Notes under the pieces: model-generated
What the model was told of the DNA's origin: nothing
Seen by the model: only the letters and a program-made list of their open reading frames with translations
The model's database searches: none
Translations under genes and position numbers: made by a program
Part shown: in pieces, positions 36,055 through 47,300 of the stretch
Position numbering within the stretch: position 1 is the first letter of the stretch
Layout: each line of letters begins with the position of its first letter
Source: Rhynochetos jubatus
Taxonomy: Eukaryota > Chordata > Aves > Eurypygiformes > Rhynochetidae
Length of the DNA: 64,000 nt
NCBI GenBank assembly: GCA_027574665.1
Contig: CM050690.1
Span: forward strand, 40,601,665-40,665,664
Direction of reading: 5' to 3'

Positions 36055-36673
36055 TGTGTCAGGAGAGCACGCAATACTGGTTAATCACTAGGTATCTTTT
36101 GAAAACCCGTATGAAACAATTTGGAAAGAAAACAGCACATTCAAAGCACAAGAATGGGAACCAGGCACTGAATTTTAGTATCACAGGTGGCCCCTTCTTA
36201 TTGTTCAGATCTCACTGACAGATCACATCACTTACCCATTTGTATTTCAGTCTGTTAAAGTATGGCTAATATAATATGATCTTCCCCATAAGGGTGCTAC
36301 TGTGAAGGCTAATTAGCTGGTGTTAGTAAAGAGCTAATTTAAGTCATAAATACTTTTGCACACCTTACAATATTGAGTCAATTTTTAGGAGCTGTATCTC
36401 ATCCAGGTTATTTTGTTATGGCTGAGATTTTAACTTTGCCTCTTAAACTGCAGCTGGCTCCATGCTGACACTGCAGTCGGGCACACAAAGTAGGGGCACT
36501 CTGTCACCTAGTCACAATTTAACAAAATATGGAAGGTATAGATTAAAAAGCCTATTAGCACTTGCACACTGCTCTTAAAGATCTCTCTTTTCATGACTGA
36601 GCTCATAAAATTTGTATGTTTCCTAGGGATCTGTAGATACTTTACACAGCGGAAATTGTGCACCATATTTGTA

Positions 36674-36815
36674 TCCTTCCTTCCTTCCTTCCTTCCTTCC
36701 TTCCTTCCTTCCTTCCTTCCTTCCTTCCTTCCTTCCTTCCTTCCTTCCTTCCTTCCTTCCTTCCTTCCTCCCTTCCTTCTTTTCCTCCCTCCCTTCCTCC
36801 CTCCCTCCCTCCCTT
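36674..36815 (+). repeat. (TTCC)n tetranucleotide repeat
   Basis: About 24 near-perfect TTCC units followed by degenerate CCCT/CCTT units, making about 140 nt of almost pure pyrimidine. Both strands give long repeat-encoded open frames (Pro-Ser-Phe-Leu or Gly-Arg-Lys-Glu), which are artefacts. Confidence 0.95.
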
Positions 36816-37553
36816 GCAGAAAGGAAAGTTTCCTTTTCTGCCTGTTCCCAAAGTTTATACGTTTTCCATCACCTGTGTGTTTCCCATTCCATCCCCAAAA
36901 AAGGAACTGTCTAGGAAAGAGTAAGGCCAGGTTGTAAACAGTAAAGAATCTGACAGGGGAGGTGAGCATCTCTGCTGATCTGGTCCAGTACAGCTAAGAG
37001 GAAGTATGGCTGCAGGGATCCACTTGATTTCTCCCTGTGTTTTAGTCTCTTCAATTAACACAGTTAAGGGTCTAGCAGACCTAATTACATGGGGTAGGAA
37101 TGTGCCTAAGCAACAAGACAAAGAGCTGTGTGGGTATCTGGAAAGCTTGGAAACATGATGATTCAAGAGCTGATCTTTTCCAAAGATAGGAACTGTTTAC
37201 AGGACTAGAGATTTAGTTTCAAAAATTTCCCCTTCAATGCGTATGATAGATATTTTAAAATCAAAGTGCTTGGCTTGGACCCATTTTTCACAGGCTCTCT
37301 AGGCATGTCAGCTGCCATCAGAAAATGGGACACCTTTTTGGAAGAGTATTTGTACTCAAGTTCTGCAGGATATTTTCTCAGCATCATTGGTGGCAGGGGA
37401 AGGAATAAGGAAGGTAAAGTGTTTGATCTAGGAGCGCACACATGCTCCTCTATATTTTCTGTGCCAGTCATGTGAACAGAACTGGTACATCTGCTTCTGT
37501 CCCCAGAATGTTTTTGTCACTCTTCTCTTTGGGTTGTGTTAAAAATTGCTCTC

Positions 37554-37572
37554 TTTTTTTTTTTTTTTTTTT
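37554..37572 (+). repeat. Poly(T) tract
   Basis: 19 consecutive T. Confidence 0.85.
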
Positions 37573-37687
37573 GATATATATTTAGAAAGAGATGCAAAGA
37601 TGTCTACTAAGGGCAAAGAGGCAGAAGTTTTCTGTGGGGAGAAGGTGAGTGGCAGACACATGATGGCAGCTGGTATATGTCAGTTCC

Positions 37688-37707
37688 TTTTTTTTTTTTT
37701 TTTTTTT
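37688..37707 (+). repeat. Poly(T) tract
   Basis: 20 consecutive T, about 115 nt after the previous tract. Confidence 0.85.
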
Positions 37708-38389
37708 GTCTTATGTCACTACTTCGCTGCTTTGGTAACTCAACAAAACAGTGACTGTAGTGCTACTTTGCTAGATAAGCATCAGCATATCCTGCTGTCG
37801 CCACATGATGAGTTGGGCTTTTTTTTCCCCTCCTGCAGGGACATAAAAGGAACTCTTCTCCATACCCATTTTTACTCTATGAACAGAGTAGCATCATATG
37901 ATGGACTGAACCTTTCACCCACATGTTTGCCCAAGTACATGTCTGTTCCAGTCCCTTGGTTTCTGTCTCTTCTTGCCAAGCAGCATTATCACTGCCTTTA
38001 AAATGGCCTGTAAAGAGTGGAGCAGCAACTTTTTTACATAAGTAATATTGAGTCTGTAGTTAACCAGTCTTATGTGGCGTGTTTTCTCTGGTCAAGTCAT
38101 GATATTGAATGACAGCTTTGATTTTTCGATCAAGATGTTGATCATGTATATCCCGATACCGTTGCTATTATGTTTGGCACTGGCACTCAAAGGAAAACAG
38201 TTCTGGACCACCAAAGGGTTAAAAAACGGACATGTTTTTGACAAGTCCTCTGACTTTTGCCAGTATTATTGTTCATTATTATGACACTGTATTTTTTTTA
38301 AATAGCAGCTGTAGTTGTCATAAAACTATTTTCCCATTCCTCTCCTTTAAAGTGTGATGTTGTAAATTCATGTGACCTTTCCTGCAAAG

Positions 38390-38395
38390 AATAAA
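38390..38395 (+). promoter_or_regulatory. BNC2: Candidate poly(A) signal AATAAA
   Basis: GCAAAGAATAAATATTTC followed directly by TTTTTTTATATA. The upstream 80 nt are AU-rich, with TGTAAATT and TTTCCT, and look like a typical mRNA 3' end. It would give a 6.3-kb 3' UTR. Confidence 0.45.
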
Positions 38396-40167
38396 TATTT
38401 CTTTTTTTATATAAGATCTCAAGACAAGGCTTGGTTTGTAACAAATAGTGGCCCATTACAAAGCAGGAAAAAAAAAAAAAACCAGAGCTGAGCGGAAAGA
38501 AGCTTCAGTTCAATTTCACCTCATATCTTTCTAATAACTTACTTGTCACTTTATTACCTTCCAGTAATGTGAATGCTGCTGACAAGACTGTCACACTAAC
38601 AGCAGACAACACCCTCTCTTCCTTAGCCCCAGCTCTCCTGGCTACTTATTGCACTGGCCCTGAAGGGACACAAACTAATAGTGTGCTTTCAAGTTCAGCA
38701 CTTGGCCATCAAATATAAAAGGATGCGTAATTGCCTGTTTATCCCCTGTGAAGGGGAAATTGAGTATAAGAACCAGGCTTTCCCTACCCGTTCCTTGACA
38801 CACAGACACACGTGCACACACACATCTGCAGTGAGTGAAGGGAAGTCCCATCTGGAGCGCTTCGATTTGTCTTTGGGAAGCCCAAGGCTGCCACTGGCTG
38901 CTCTATCGAGCTATCAGGCAGACAGTAACAAGATGGCTTCTTAACAAAAGGTCAGCTGAGAAATACTGTCTGTGACGGCACTTTTGTCTGCTTATGTAGC
39001 AACTAATTGCTTTGTATTGGCATAAGCCGTACTGTGCCGGCTAGAAATAGTCGTGCGAGTTTGCTACAGGTCTTTGCTGCGCAGGTGCAGTGACAAACAG
39101 GATACGCAGTCTGTTCTTCCCCTGGTTTAGCCCATCCCTTGGCAAACTTCAGAGCAATGCCATCCTCTCAGGTTCCTGTGGTGAGTGCCAATTCCAGATA
39201 GCCTTTCTGCTGCGAAAGGAACATCTCCTGCTGAGGTCGACGTGAACCTCTGTGAAGTGTTAGGGAAACGTATCTGACACACAACCTGCTGCCCTCATCC
39301 GAGGAGGGTTTTTTTCCAATTTATCCCTTCATTTACAAAAACACTGCCAAAAGTACACGGTCCGGAAGCGCTTCCTAGATGAGGCCATCAGGAAAAAGAG
39401 AGTTTGACAGTGAAGTACCTTGAGAGCACCTGCGATGTTTTTAAGAAATTCCAAGTGCGTGAAGGCCAGCATACCTGACTTCAGCCACTCCCCTTCCTTT
39501 TTACCGTACGCTGACTGACCGCTGAATTGCCGTTGAAAGTTCAAGCAGGCAGAGGAGCAGCTGAAGCGTGCCTTCCTTACAGGGTCAGCAGCATTCCCAT
39601 GCCGAGACTGGAACGCCAGGTCCCGCGTGTACCCGCGAACACTGGGCACCGTGGGCTGAACGGTGCTGGCGGCCAGCGTGGCACCGAAAAAGACAAAGAC
39701 AGGTTTCAGGCAAAGCCCAAGGATCAATTCGTGGCAGTAGTGGGCTGCAGCTCCTCTTCACTAGTTCCGGATGCTAATACTGTCTCCAGCACTATGTGGT
39801 AATTTGATGTTTGCTGCAACAGAGGTGATGGTGCACACTATAAATATGCTGAGGCCTTTTACCGGACACAGGTCACTGATCCTGTCCCTCCTTTTCCTTC
39901 CGAGTGCATCAGAAGCTGTAAGGGTGAGACCAGCAGACAATTTCCCGAGGCCTGTTTGTGTCAGAAGTGTAAAGGCTGAGTCCAGATCCTGCTCCTTTGT
40001 CAGCCCCTTGCCCCCATGTCACTGACGGAGGTGGGAGCAGTTGGATTAGCTGCCCTGCGATGATGAGCTTGAGCGGGCCTAACGGCATTTCATACTGTAC
40101 CATTTCTGAGGCTGTTTGTGGAAACAGAGGACTCTCTGATCAAAGAAACCATTTGGGTCCTTTTTCT

Positions 40168-40216
40168 CTGTGTGTGTGTGTGTGTGAGACAGACAGACTG
40201 ACAGAGAAACAGACAT
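40168..40216 (+). repeat. (TG)n / (GACA)n compound microsatellite
   Basis: Nine TG units followed by GAGACAGACAGACTGACAGA. Confidence 0.88.
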
Positions 40217-41188
40217 GGTGTTAGAACAAAGAGCTTTAAAATGAAGGTTACAAATGGGCAAAATTATATCATTTTCATCACACCTTTATATAATTTTCTT
40301 ACGTGCTTAAAAACACAAGAAGCATGAGTGGGCAAATGTGTGATGTGTAGAGAGGTTTATTCAGATGTTCTACAGATTTCATACGCTGCTCACTTCAAAC
40401 CTTTTGAGAAAAATATTTTAGGAAAATGGAGAAAAGCATCCAGGGCAATTATATTTCTAGAGAAGAAAGAGAGAGCGAGACTAGCTAAGTGATGCATAAA
40501 GATTTTATAAGGCATCCGTTGTCAAACAAAAGGTTGAGAATGATCAGAGGATAATGCACAGTTAGGATGGCAAACTCATCAATAGTTAATCACAACCTGT
40601 CCACTTCTGTTACAAAATGCAAGAGGCTGCGAGCAGCGGCTCTGGGGGGACCAGTGGCGGTCGTGCACGCGCGTGTCTCTGCCTGACTGGGGGAGCGTTA
40701 GGCAACCACCGCGTCCGGCTCAAGACATTGACACGCGGTCCCTGTCCCCATCACTTACACACACACCCCACCACCCGGCCTCCTGCATTGATGGGGCAGA
40801 GTGCGTTCCCCCCCGTCACCACTGTGAAACGATACGGTAACCGCGCGAATCGTGATTCTAGGGATGCTCTTCTTAGTCTACCCGATGACCTACAGGGTAA
40901 ATAGGGTCATTCAAGCTGTACAGAATAAGGCTGATTTCCTCATTATTTTTCAACCATACTTTTACATTTGGATTTTTTTCTTTTAACAAACCCTTGTACA
41001 ATCTTCTGTTGTAGTCTTAATTTTTCCCATTTTCTCCACCCATCCCCACCCCTTCTCCTCTCATTCCAAGAGAGTGTCTCATTAAAATTTTCGCAGAAAA
41101 GTAACACATCCTCCTGATGTTCTCCATTTTGGAAAGATTTATGCATTCCATCTGTGAAAATGGTCACCGTTTGTAAAGTGACAAGATG

Positions 41189-41194
41189 AATAAA
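41189..41194 (+). promoter_or_regulatory. BNC2: Candidate poly(A) signal AATAAA with strong GU-rich element
   Basis: The hexamer is followed at about +12 to +30 by TGTTGTGTGTATGTGTCT, a textbook GU-rich downstream element. By motif quality this is the best cleavage site in the region. It would give a 9.1-kb 3' UTR. Confidence 0.5.
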
Positions 41195-42023
41195 ATGGCC
41201 ACTGTTGTGTGTATGTGTCTCATTTAGCTATTTATAAATATGAAATTCAGCATGCTGCTTCTTCTTGTGCAAACTTTGGTTCCTATGTCATATGGGGGTC
41301 CTTTCCCATAACGTGGCTGTTTCTTAATGGGCAGCATTTGTGTTCTCAGTTCATGCCTCCTGCCTCTCCTCCAGTCCATAAAAAAAACCCGATCCATGTT
41401 CCAGTGCTATGTATGTACAACAAGTGTACAAATAACCTGACCTGAACCCTCAACACTTTCAAAATTGACCCTGGCTGAAGCTCCACACACTCTTACTTAC
41501 TGCAAGCAGGTCACTGCAACCCGCTTGTACCTAAAAATATCTCATTTTAGGGGGCTTACACCTGTGGGCACAAGGGTTTGGAGTTTCTTTGTTTTACGGA
41601 AGGCTCTTGCTCACTGGCACAGTTGATGTTTTAACAGCTTTGACTGAGAAGGTCACTCGGGCCGAGCAACATGGCGATTCCCGCCGTCTGCCGTGTTTCA
41701 GTTCTCCTGAACTGGAAAGATGGGAACCTGGCTGGGGGCTCATGCAGAGATCTTAGCTGAGATAAACCAGATTTGAACCTTCACGTGTTTGGGGGTCTGT
41801 AGGGCCTGGCAGCGGGTTCAGACACACAGACAAAAAGCCTGGAAACCCCTTTTTCGGTGGGCATGGGCGGGCTCCCACAAGCAGGCAACAGCCCGCCCCG
41901 TGCCGCTCAGCAACATGCCGGCCGCAGCGAGGGGGCTGCGGCGCAGAGAACAGCCAGCTCGCCACTGGCTCACAAAGCGAGGCTTGTTCTGGTGGACTTT
42001 TGCCAAGGCGTGTTCCCGGGGTA

Positions 42024-42037
42024 CCCCCCCCCCCCCC
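42024..42037 (+). repeat. Poly(C) run, 14 nt
   Basis: Fourteen C then ACCCC, inside a GC-rich patch (about 41650-42080). The minus strand is G-rich. Confidence 0.88.
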
Positions 42038-42502
42038 ACCCCGGCACGGGAAAGTGCGGAGTCGCGGCCTGATGGATGTTTGTACGAAGGTCCTTCTCCA
42101 TTTGGAATAGATGAGGCTTTTTATTTTCACCGTTTGTTCTCAGTGTGAGCAAAACGTGAGTGCTCTGCTGTCCTGCCTGCAGAACCAAAGCATGCACTAT
42201 GGAATATAGCTGTACAAGGGGATATGAAAAACTGCATCATGTTGATCTAATAATCGTGACATTGGTAGCTTCATAAATACTGTATGTACTCTAAACAAGT
42301 TTTTTCCATTAGTAGTCTGAGGGAATTAAAAGTCCTGTTTTTAATTCGACATTTCTTTTCTTGTATTTTCTGTACTGTAACTGTCCTACAGTATGTCTTT
42401 TGCATAAAATGCATAAGGTTTTGGGGATATAAATGGAGTTTTACTCATACTTTGTCCAAATACCTCTTGTAATTTGTATCAAAATTCTTGTACAATTTTT
42501 AT

Positions 42503-42508
42503 ATTAAA
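42503..42508 (+). promoter_or_regulatory. BNC2: Candidate distal poly(A) signal ATTAAA
   Basis: The common variant hexamer ATTAAA lies in TTGTACAATTTTTATATTAA context, with a U-rich CCTTTCTGTCTCTTTGCC stretch 20-35 nt downstream. About 200 nt of AU-rich upstream sequence (CTGTACTGTAACTGTCCTAC and TTTTGCATAAAATGC) resembles a terminal 3' UTR. I take it as the tentative distal gene end. Confidence 0.5.
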
Positions 42509-42576
42509 GATTTATCAGTCACTGACCTTTCTGTCTCTTTGCCTTTCACTTGTTCATTTTTTACTGATTCCAACAC

Positions 42577-42600
42577 TACACCTTTCCATGGAAAGGTGTA
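42577..42600. repeat. 24-bp perfect palindrome
   Basis: TACACCTTTCCA followed immediately by its reverse complement, with no spacer. It lies about 70 nt beyond the tentative distal poly(A) signal. Confidence 0.9.
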
Positions 42601-44242
42601 TGGACATGGAAGGATGCTCACCCGCAAAGCTTGCACATGGCCTCTTGTAGTTTGAGACCTGCATGTTAGGTTTAAGAGGTTTGATTATTTGCCAGAAATT
42701 GAATAGGTGAATGTTGGGGGATGTGGAGGGGTGGTGTATAATTTTTTTTTTTTACCTGGCTTGTACACATTTCCGCAGCAATGTCATCATTAGTTTGGCG
42801 TCCAGAGTCTTACAGTCTCACTAAGTTACTCAGGTGTCTGCAAAAACCTCTTAAGAGGGACACTGCTCACACTTAGGTATGTCTGACAGATGAAGACATT
42901 GAAGTGACAGGCCTTGCCTTAGTGTCTCTTGACTCCTGGCTTAGTGTCCTACTACAGGTCAGTGCCCCTTTTACTTTTCAAAGCGGAGGCACACAGCTCA
43001 TTAATTTCAGTGTTTAGAGTGAGAACTTTCTCGTGCTTTGAAATGGGGAGGACACCAGCCAATGTGTGTCCCCACCAACCTTTGCCTGGTGTTCTCAAAC
43101 TGGGCCACAAGCATTTGTCACCAGAGCATTCACCTTCAAAGTGGTATGTTCGGCTTGGTGCTTCATACAGACAAGAACAGGGGTGGTGTGGGGACATGTT
43201 TTGAAGTTCTATTTGCAGGGTAGAATACTTCCTTTTGTTAAAAAATCTTGGGTTTTATTCCAAAGGACAGCTGTAACAGCTGGCACAATGTGAGCAAGAG
43301 TCTTCCCGGGTAAATGCTTTTGCTTCAGCCTGACCTCTTACAGTGCTGGTCATTTTTTTCTACACACTGCACTTCTTATCAATAAAGAAACCAAACGGAT
43401 GAAGAGATGTCTCACAAAAGGAGATTTTTGTGCATGGCACTGTGCTCAGGGGGACAAAAAAAAGCCACGTTAAAGCAAATCTCAGTCAATGCGCTGGAAT
43501 ATGATTCGTATTCGTTCTACAAAAGAAGAGCAAAAGCCAACTTGGCTTGTTAAGTGCTGCAAGGTGCTGAGCGTGCCGCAAGACAAGCGGGTATGGGCTG
43601 CACTGTAAGCACACGCACAGTCCCGTTTAGCTCGGTAGGAAGGGATATCTGCTTGTAAATGAGCCCTTCTCTAGCGGATTAGCTGGACTGGCACAGCCTG
43701 CTCAGTTTTTGGCAAGAATCAGTAAGCCTTTTTGGTTGCCTCACATATCCATATCAACAAAATTGAGGCAAGTGGGCTCACTAGCTGAATGTGGGGGTGG
43801 GAGCAGGGAAAGAAAGGAATGTGAAGGCTAGCACACGCTAAGCACTGTGAACTGCAGGTCTGAGGAAAGTGGCTGGTTGGTAATACATACTGTCTGAGGG
43901 ATTTAGTACTTTCCTAAGCTGTCACCAGGTCTTTCCTTGCTCAGCCCTCCCAGCATGACCAAGAGCCAATTTTCTGCAAAACATTTAGTTCTAGAAACAG
44001 GACTTCACCTTCCAATCCAGCTTCTTCCAAGATTTAATTTAGTTTATGTGCTGAGAGCCATGAGCCATACAGATACAAGATGTCTGCCACAGGTCTGCTA
44101 ACTAAAGGCTCGAGAGAGTGTTTATTCAGTTTGGTGGTTTTTCATCAGTATGACATAAACAGCCCAGTAAGGAGCTGAATGCCTTTAATCTATTAGTGAC
44201 TTGCAGTTGTTAGCATCATGTCATTAATTTACATGCCACCAC

Positions 44243-44349
44243 TTCCCTTTCCCTTTCCCTTTCCCTTTCCCTTTCCCTTTCCCTTTCCCTTTCCATTTCC
44301 ATCCTCCTTCTCCTTCTCCTTCTCCTTCTCCTTCTCCTTCTCCTTCTCC
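44243..44349 (+). repeat. (CCCTTT)n then (CTTCTC)n hexanucleotide tract
   Basis: Eight tandem CCCTTT units at 44245-44292 are followed by a short TCCATTTCC spacer and about eight CTTCTC units. The whole ~105-nt tract is nearly pure pyrimidine on the plus strand. The repeat-encoded frames (Pro-Phe or Glu-Gly-Lys) are artefacts. Confidence 0.95.
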
Positions 44350-47300
44350 ATATTCTTTCCTTTCTTTTCTTTTTTTGACCCTTTTCTTTTTATTACTTTT
44401 CATTGTTTCCCCCAAAATGCTGCAAGCACATGCAGCTCTTCTTAATTTCGGTGGGTGGGAAAAAGGGGGAGGAAGGAAAAAAAATAAAAGTTCAGCAACT
44501 TTGTGGAAAGTCAACCTCTGTTGAGGCATGTGGTTATCCTCCCATGTTATTAAATGTCATAGATGTGTTAATGTAGTTCTGCATGGAAGCCAAGCATAAT
44601 TATAATCTTTTCATCTGTCATAACACATCTATAATTGGCATGAATTCCCCTAAAACAATTTTTTTCTAGCATAGGGTTTTCATACTCGGTGCAGAGATAT
44701 TAGCAGGCACCCAGAAAGACTGCTTTTGGCACAGCTCTGAGCTAACTGCCTGGGCGAGAGCCAGTCGAAGCACACTGGGCCACTTGAAAACTTGCTGTCT
44801 GCTTGTTCACTCCCTGCAAATTGACAGTATGACAGTAGATTAAGTGCTACTAATTTAATAAAGCCACTCCCACAGTGATGTTGGTATACCAACAATGAGC
44901 AAGGGGTGGTAGGAAAAGACAGGGATAAAAAGTACATTAGTTTGCCTGAAGTAATACTGGGAAAAAACCCACCCTCTATTGATCCTATGTGAGGTGCAGT
45001 TATTTTTAAGTCACCTGACTCATGCTTACCCAATCCTTACCCGTATTCATCAGAGACAGTATAATGAACAGATATTGATTAACTGGGGTAGCTGGAGAGA
45101 TTTCCCAACAGTGCTAGTTCACGTTGATAGGTCTCCAATGGGAATACATGCAAGTACAGCCCTGCAACATAACTTATTATGTTCTAGGTCCTTCAATTGA
45201 TTTTGTTTGAAGAAAAAATATACAGTGGCTCTCCCGTGACCTTTAGCTGAAACCTCTCTGTAAAGAAGAACACAAAATGACAGTCAGAGCAAATAAGCAT
45301 TGCTGCTTACAGTCCTGTCTGTCGTGGCAGAGCCACGGTAACTATGTACTGCAGGTACAGGATGGTCTCCATAGGATCCCAGTGCCTGGCACAGCCCTGC
45401 TTTCAGGTGGCAACGTCTAGCTATTAGCCAAAAAAAAAAAAAACACAAAACCAACCCCAAAGTCCTGTTATAGGTTCTCTGTTGCTCCAGCGTTTTAGCC
45501 AAATTTCCATTCTCCGAGCACCACAGTCCTGATTCTATGATAGCTCCGTCCAAGGTGAAGTTTTTCCCACAGCCACCAACACAGTTTAGGAAAATACCCT
45601 GTGGCGCTAATGCCGTTGAACTGGTAACACATCCCGGTGGAGTGCTAGTCCCAGATGCTGGCTTACCAAGAAGCTTAAGGCTTTCTGAGCATTTTGCCAC
45701 GTGGCAGCCATGGAATGCCCTTTTGGAGTTTCTTGCACCACGTGGGATCGCTTTCTCATGGCAAGTTCTCCCGAGCAGTGCTCTGCTGATGTGGGATGCA
45801 GAGCCCCATTTTTAGCTCCTTTCCTAAACATAGTAGCCTTACCTAGGGAAAATATCACCTACCTCTATTAAAGGTGGTGTCAGAAGGGATGCTAGTAGTA
45901 AGAAAAAAAAAAAAGCCTGAAAGGATTTTTCAAAGAAGCGCGAAATTGGCCACCCCAAAAAGCATGTTTTAGAGGCCAGAAGGCTTAGCAACAATCTCAG
46001 ACTTGCCAGAGGTCAAGCTGACTCAGACTCTGCAAAATTAAAGCAAATAGCAAAATTCTCTTTCACTGGGTAAATGAAGTGAGACCAAGCAAGGACATGA
46101 AGATGCTGAAGAAGTGCAGAGGCTTTCAAGACCAAACGTGATTCTAGGGTTCATCAGATGAGTCATTTCTATGAGAAACTGGACAGCACCAGCTCTACTT
46201 CCCCAAACACAGCCCAGCCTTCACGTAGAGCACTGCCTATGCTTCAGTTGTCCGTGAACGTGAAAGATGAATTCAAAGAAAGGCTGCCTGTGCTTGCAGA
46301 GAAGGAGATAGGCACTTTTGTGATGGCAGCTTAAGGGAGCTTGGCTTCCGTAGCCAAGCGAATGAGAACTGAAAGCGGGGCATGACTGTGTTGCAGAAAT
46401 ATATGACAATGGAGTGGGGTGTAAACACCAGGGTAAAAGAAGAGCTATGTATGCTGACGAGAACAAATAGCTACATATAATTTTATGCTGGAAAGGAGGA
46501 AAAAGTTGAAGTGTTGGAACAGGGCAGATTCTGGATCAGCCCGTCAGTATCAACAGAGCAGGCCAAAATGAGAACAAGCTAGATGGTAGAGACTGAATCA
46601 GTTTATGAGGAGATTTAAAATATGGTTGTCTGCAAAAGCAGGGCTTGGACTTCCTTTCCATCTTATTTAATCTATACCCAGTGGTGTTTGACTAAGCAGG
46701 CTGTTATAAGGATACGTTTGAGGCCCCTCGGTATTCCCGTCTGTACCACGGTACACAGTATATGTGTTCATCTTGCCAACTCATTTTCTCATGTCTTGAA
46801 GAAATATCTATTCTTTTACCATATCTGATGTTAATTTCTGCTTCTTACCAGCCCTTTCTTGGTCCAGTAGAAGTATCACTGACACATGAAGTGGTTTTTC
46901 TTTTTTTTCCAAGGTGGGACTCTTACGCAGCTGCCTCCCCTTATCTTTGCCTTTTTTAATCATACATTTCAAGATCACCTTAAATTTTCTTGGTTAGAGC
47001 ATTTGATTTAATTGGTCCAATATATTTTTGTCCCCTCTAACAGAGTTTGAATTCTTTCTCATGTGCCAGGATGAACAGAGCATTTTGAAGTGCTGCAATG
47101 ATGATGAATCACACACTCTGTGTTGCCGAGGGTGGCTTCACATTACTGGAATGTGTGAAGGAAAAAATAATAGTTGAGTGTGGAGGTATCAGAGCTCTGG
47201 GCATGTGCAGTATGAACTGATTTGCAATTATGATGCCACTTATAAGTTTTTAGATAGCTTCAGTCTTTCAAATTTAAGTGATATTAAAAATTCAAAGCAC

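Larger units (their letters stand above)
32119..42525 (+). other. BNC2: Probable BNC2 3' UTR (very long; end uncertain)
   Basis: Human BNC2 mRNA has a 3' UTR of several kilobases, so a long UTR is expected. No coding frame, splice structure or other gene is recognisable here. Candidate cleavage signals occur at 34152, 34958, 35914, 38390, 41189 and 42503. The last is preceded by AU-rich, UTR-like sequence, which is why I place the tentative end near 42525. The stretch contains TA, A, TTCC and G tracts and, from about 39500 to 42100, patches of higher GC content. If a proximal signal is the true end, the remainder is intergenic. Confidence 0.55.

Noticed and set aside
36508..36969. 153-codon frame with Gly-Arg-Lys-Glu repeats, and Pro-Ser-Phe-Leu repeats on the other strand
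   Set aside because: Produced by the TTCC tetranucleotide repeat. No coding evidence outside it.
39527..39802. Two overlapping frames in a CpG-richer patch
   Set aside because: Different frames translate equally well, there is no domain, and the patch is too short to support a gene.
45284..45700. 138-codon minus-strand frame in the intergenic region
   Set aside because: It contains a poly-Phe run from an A tract, has no recognisable domain and no promoter or poly(A) context that I could identify.
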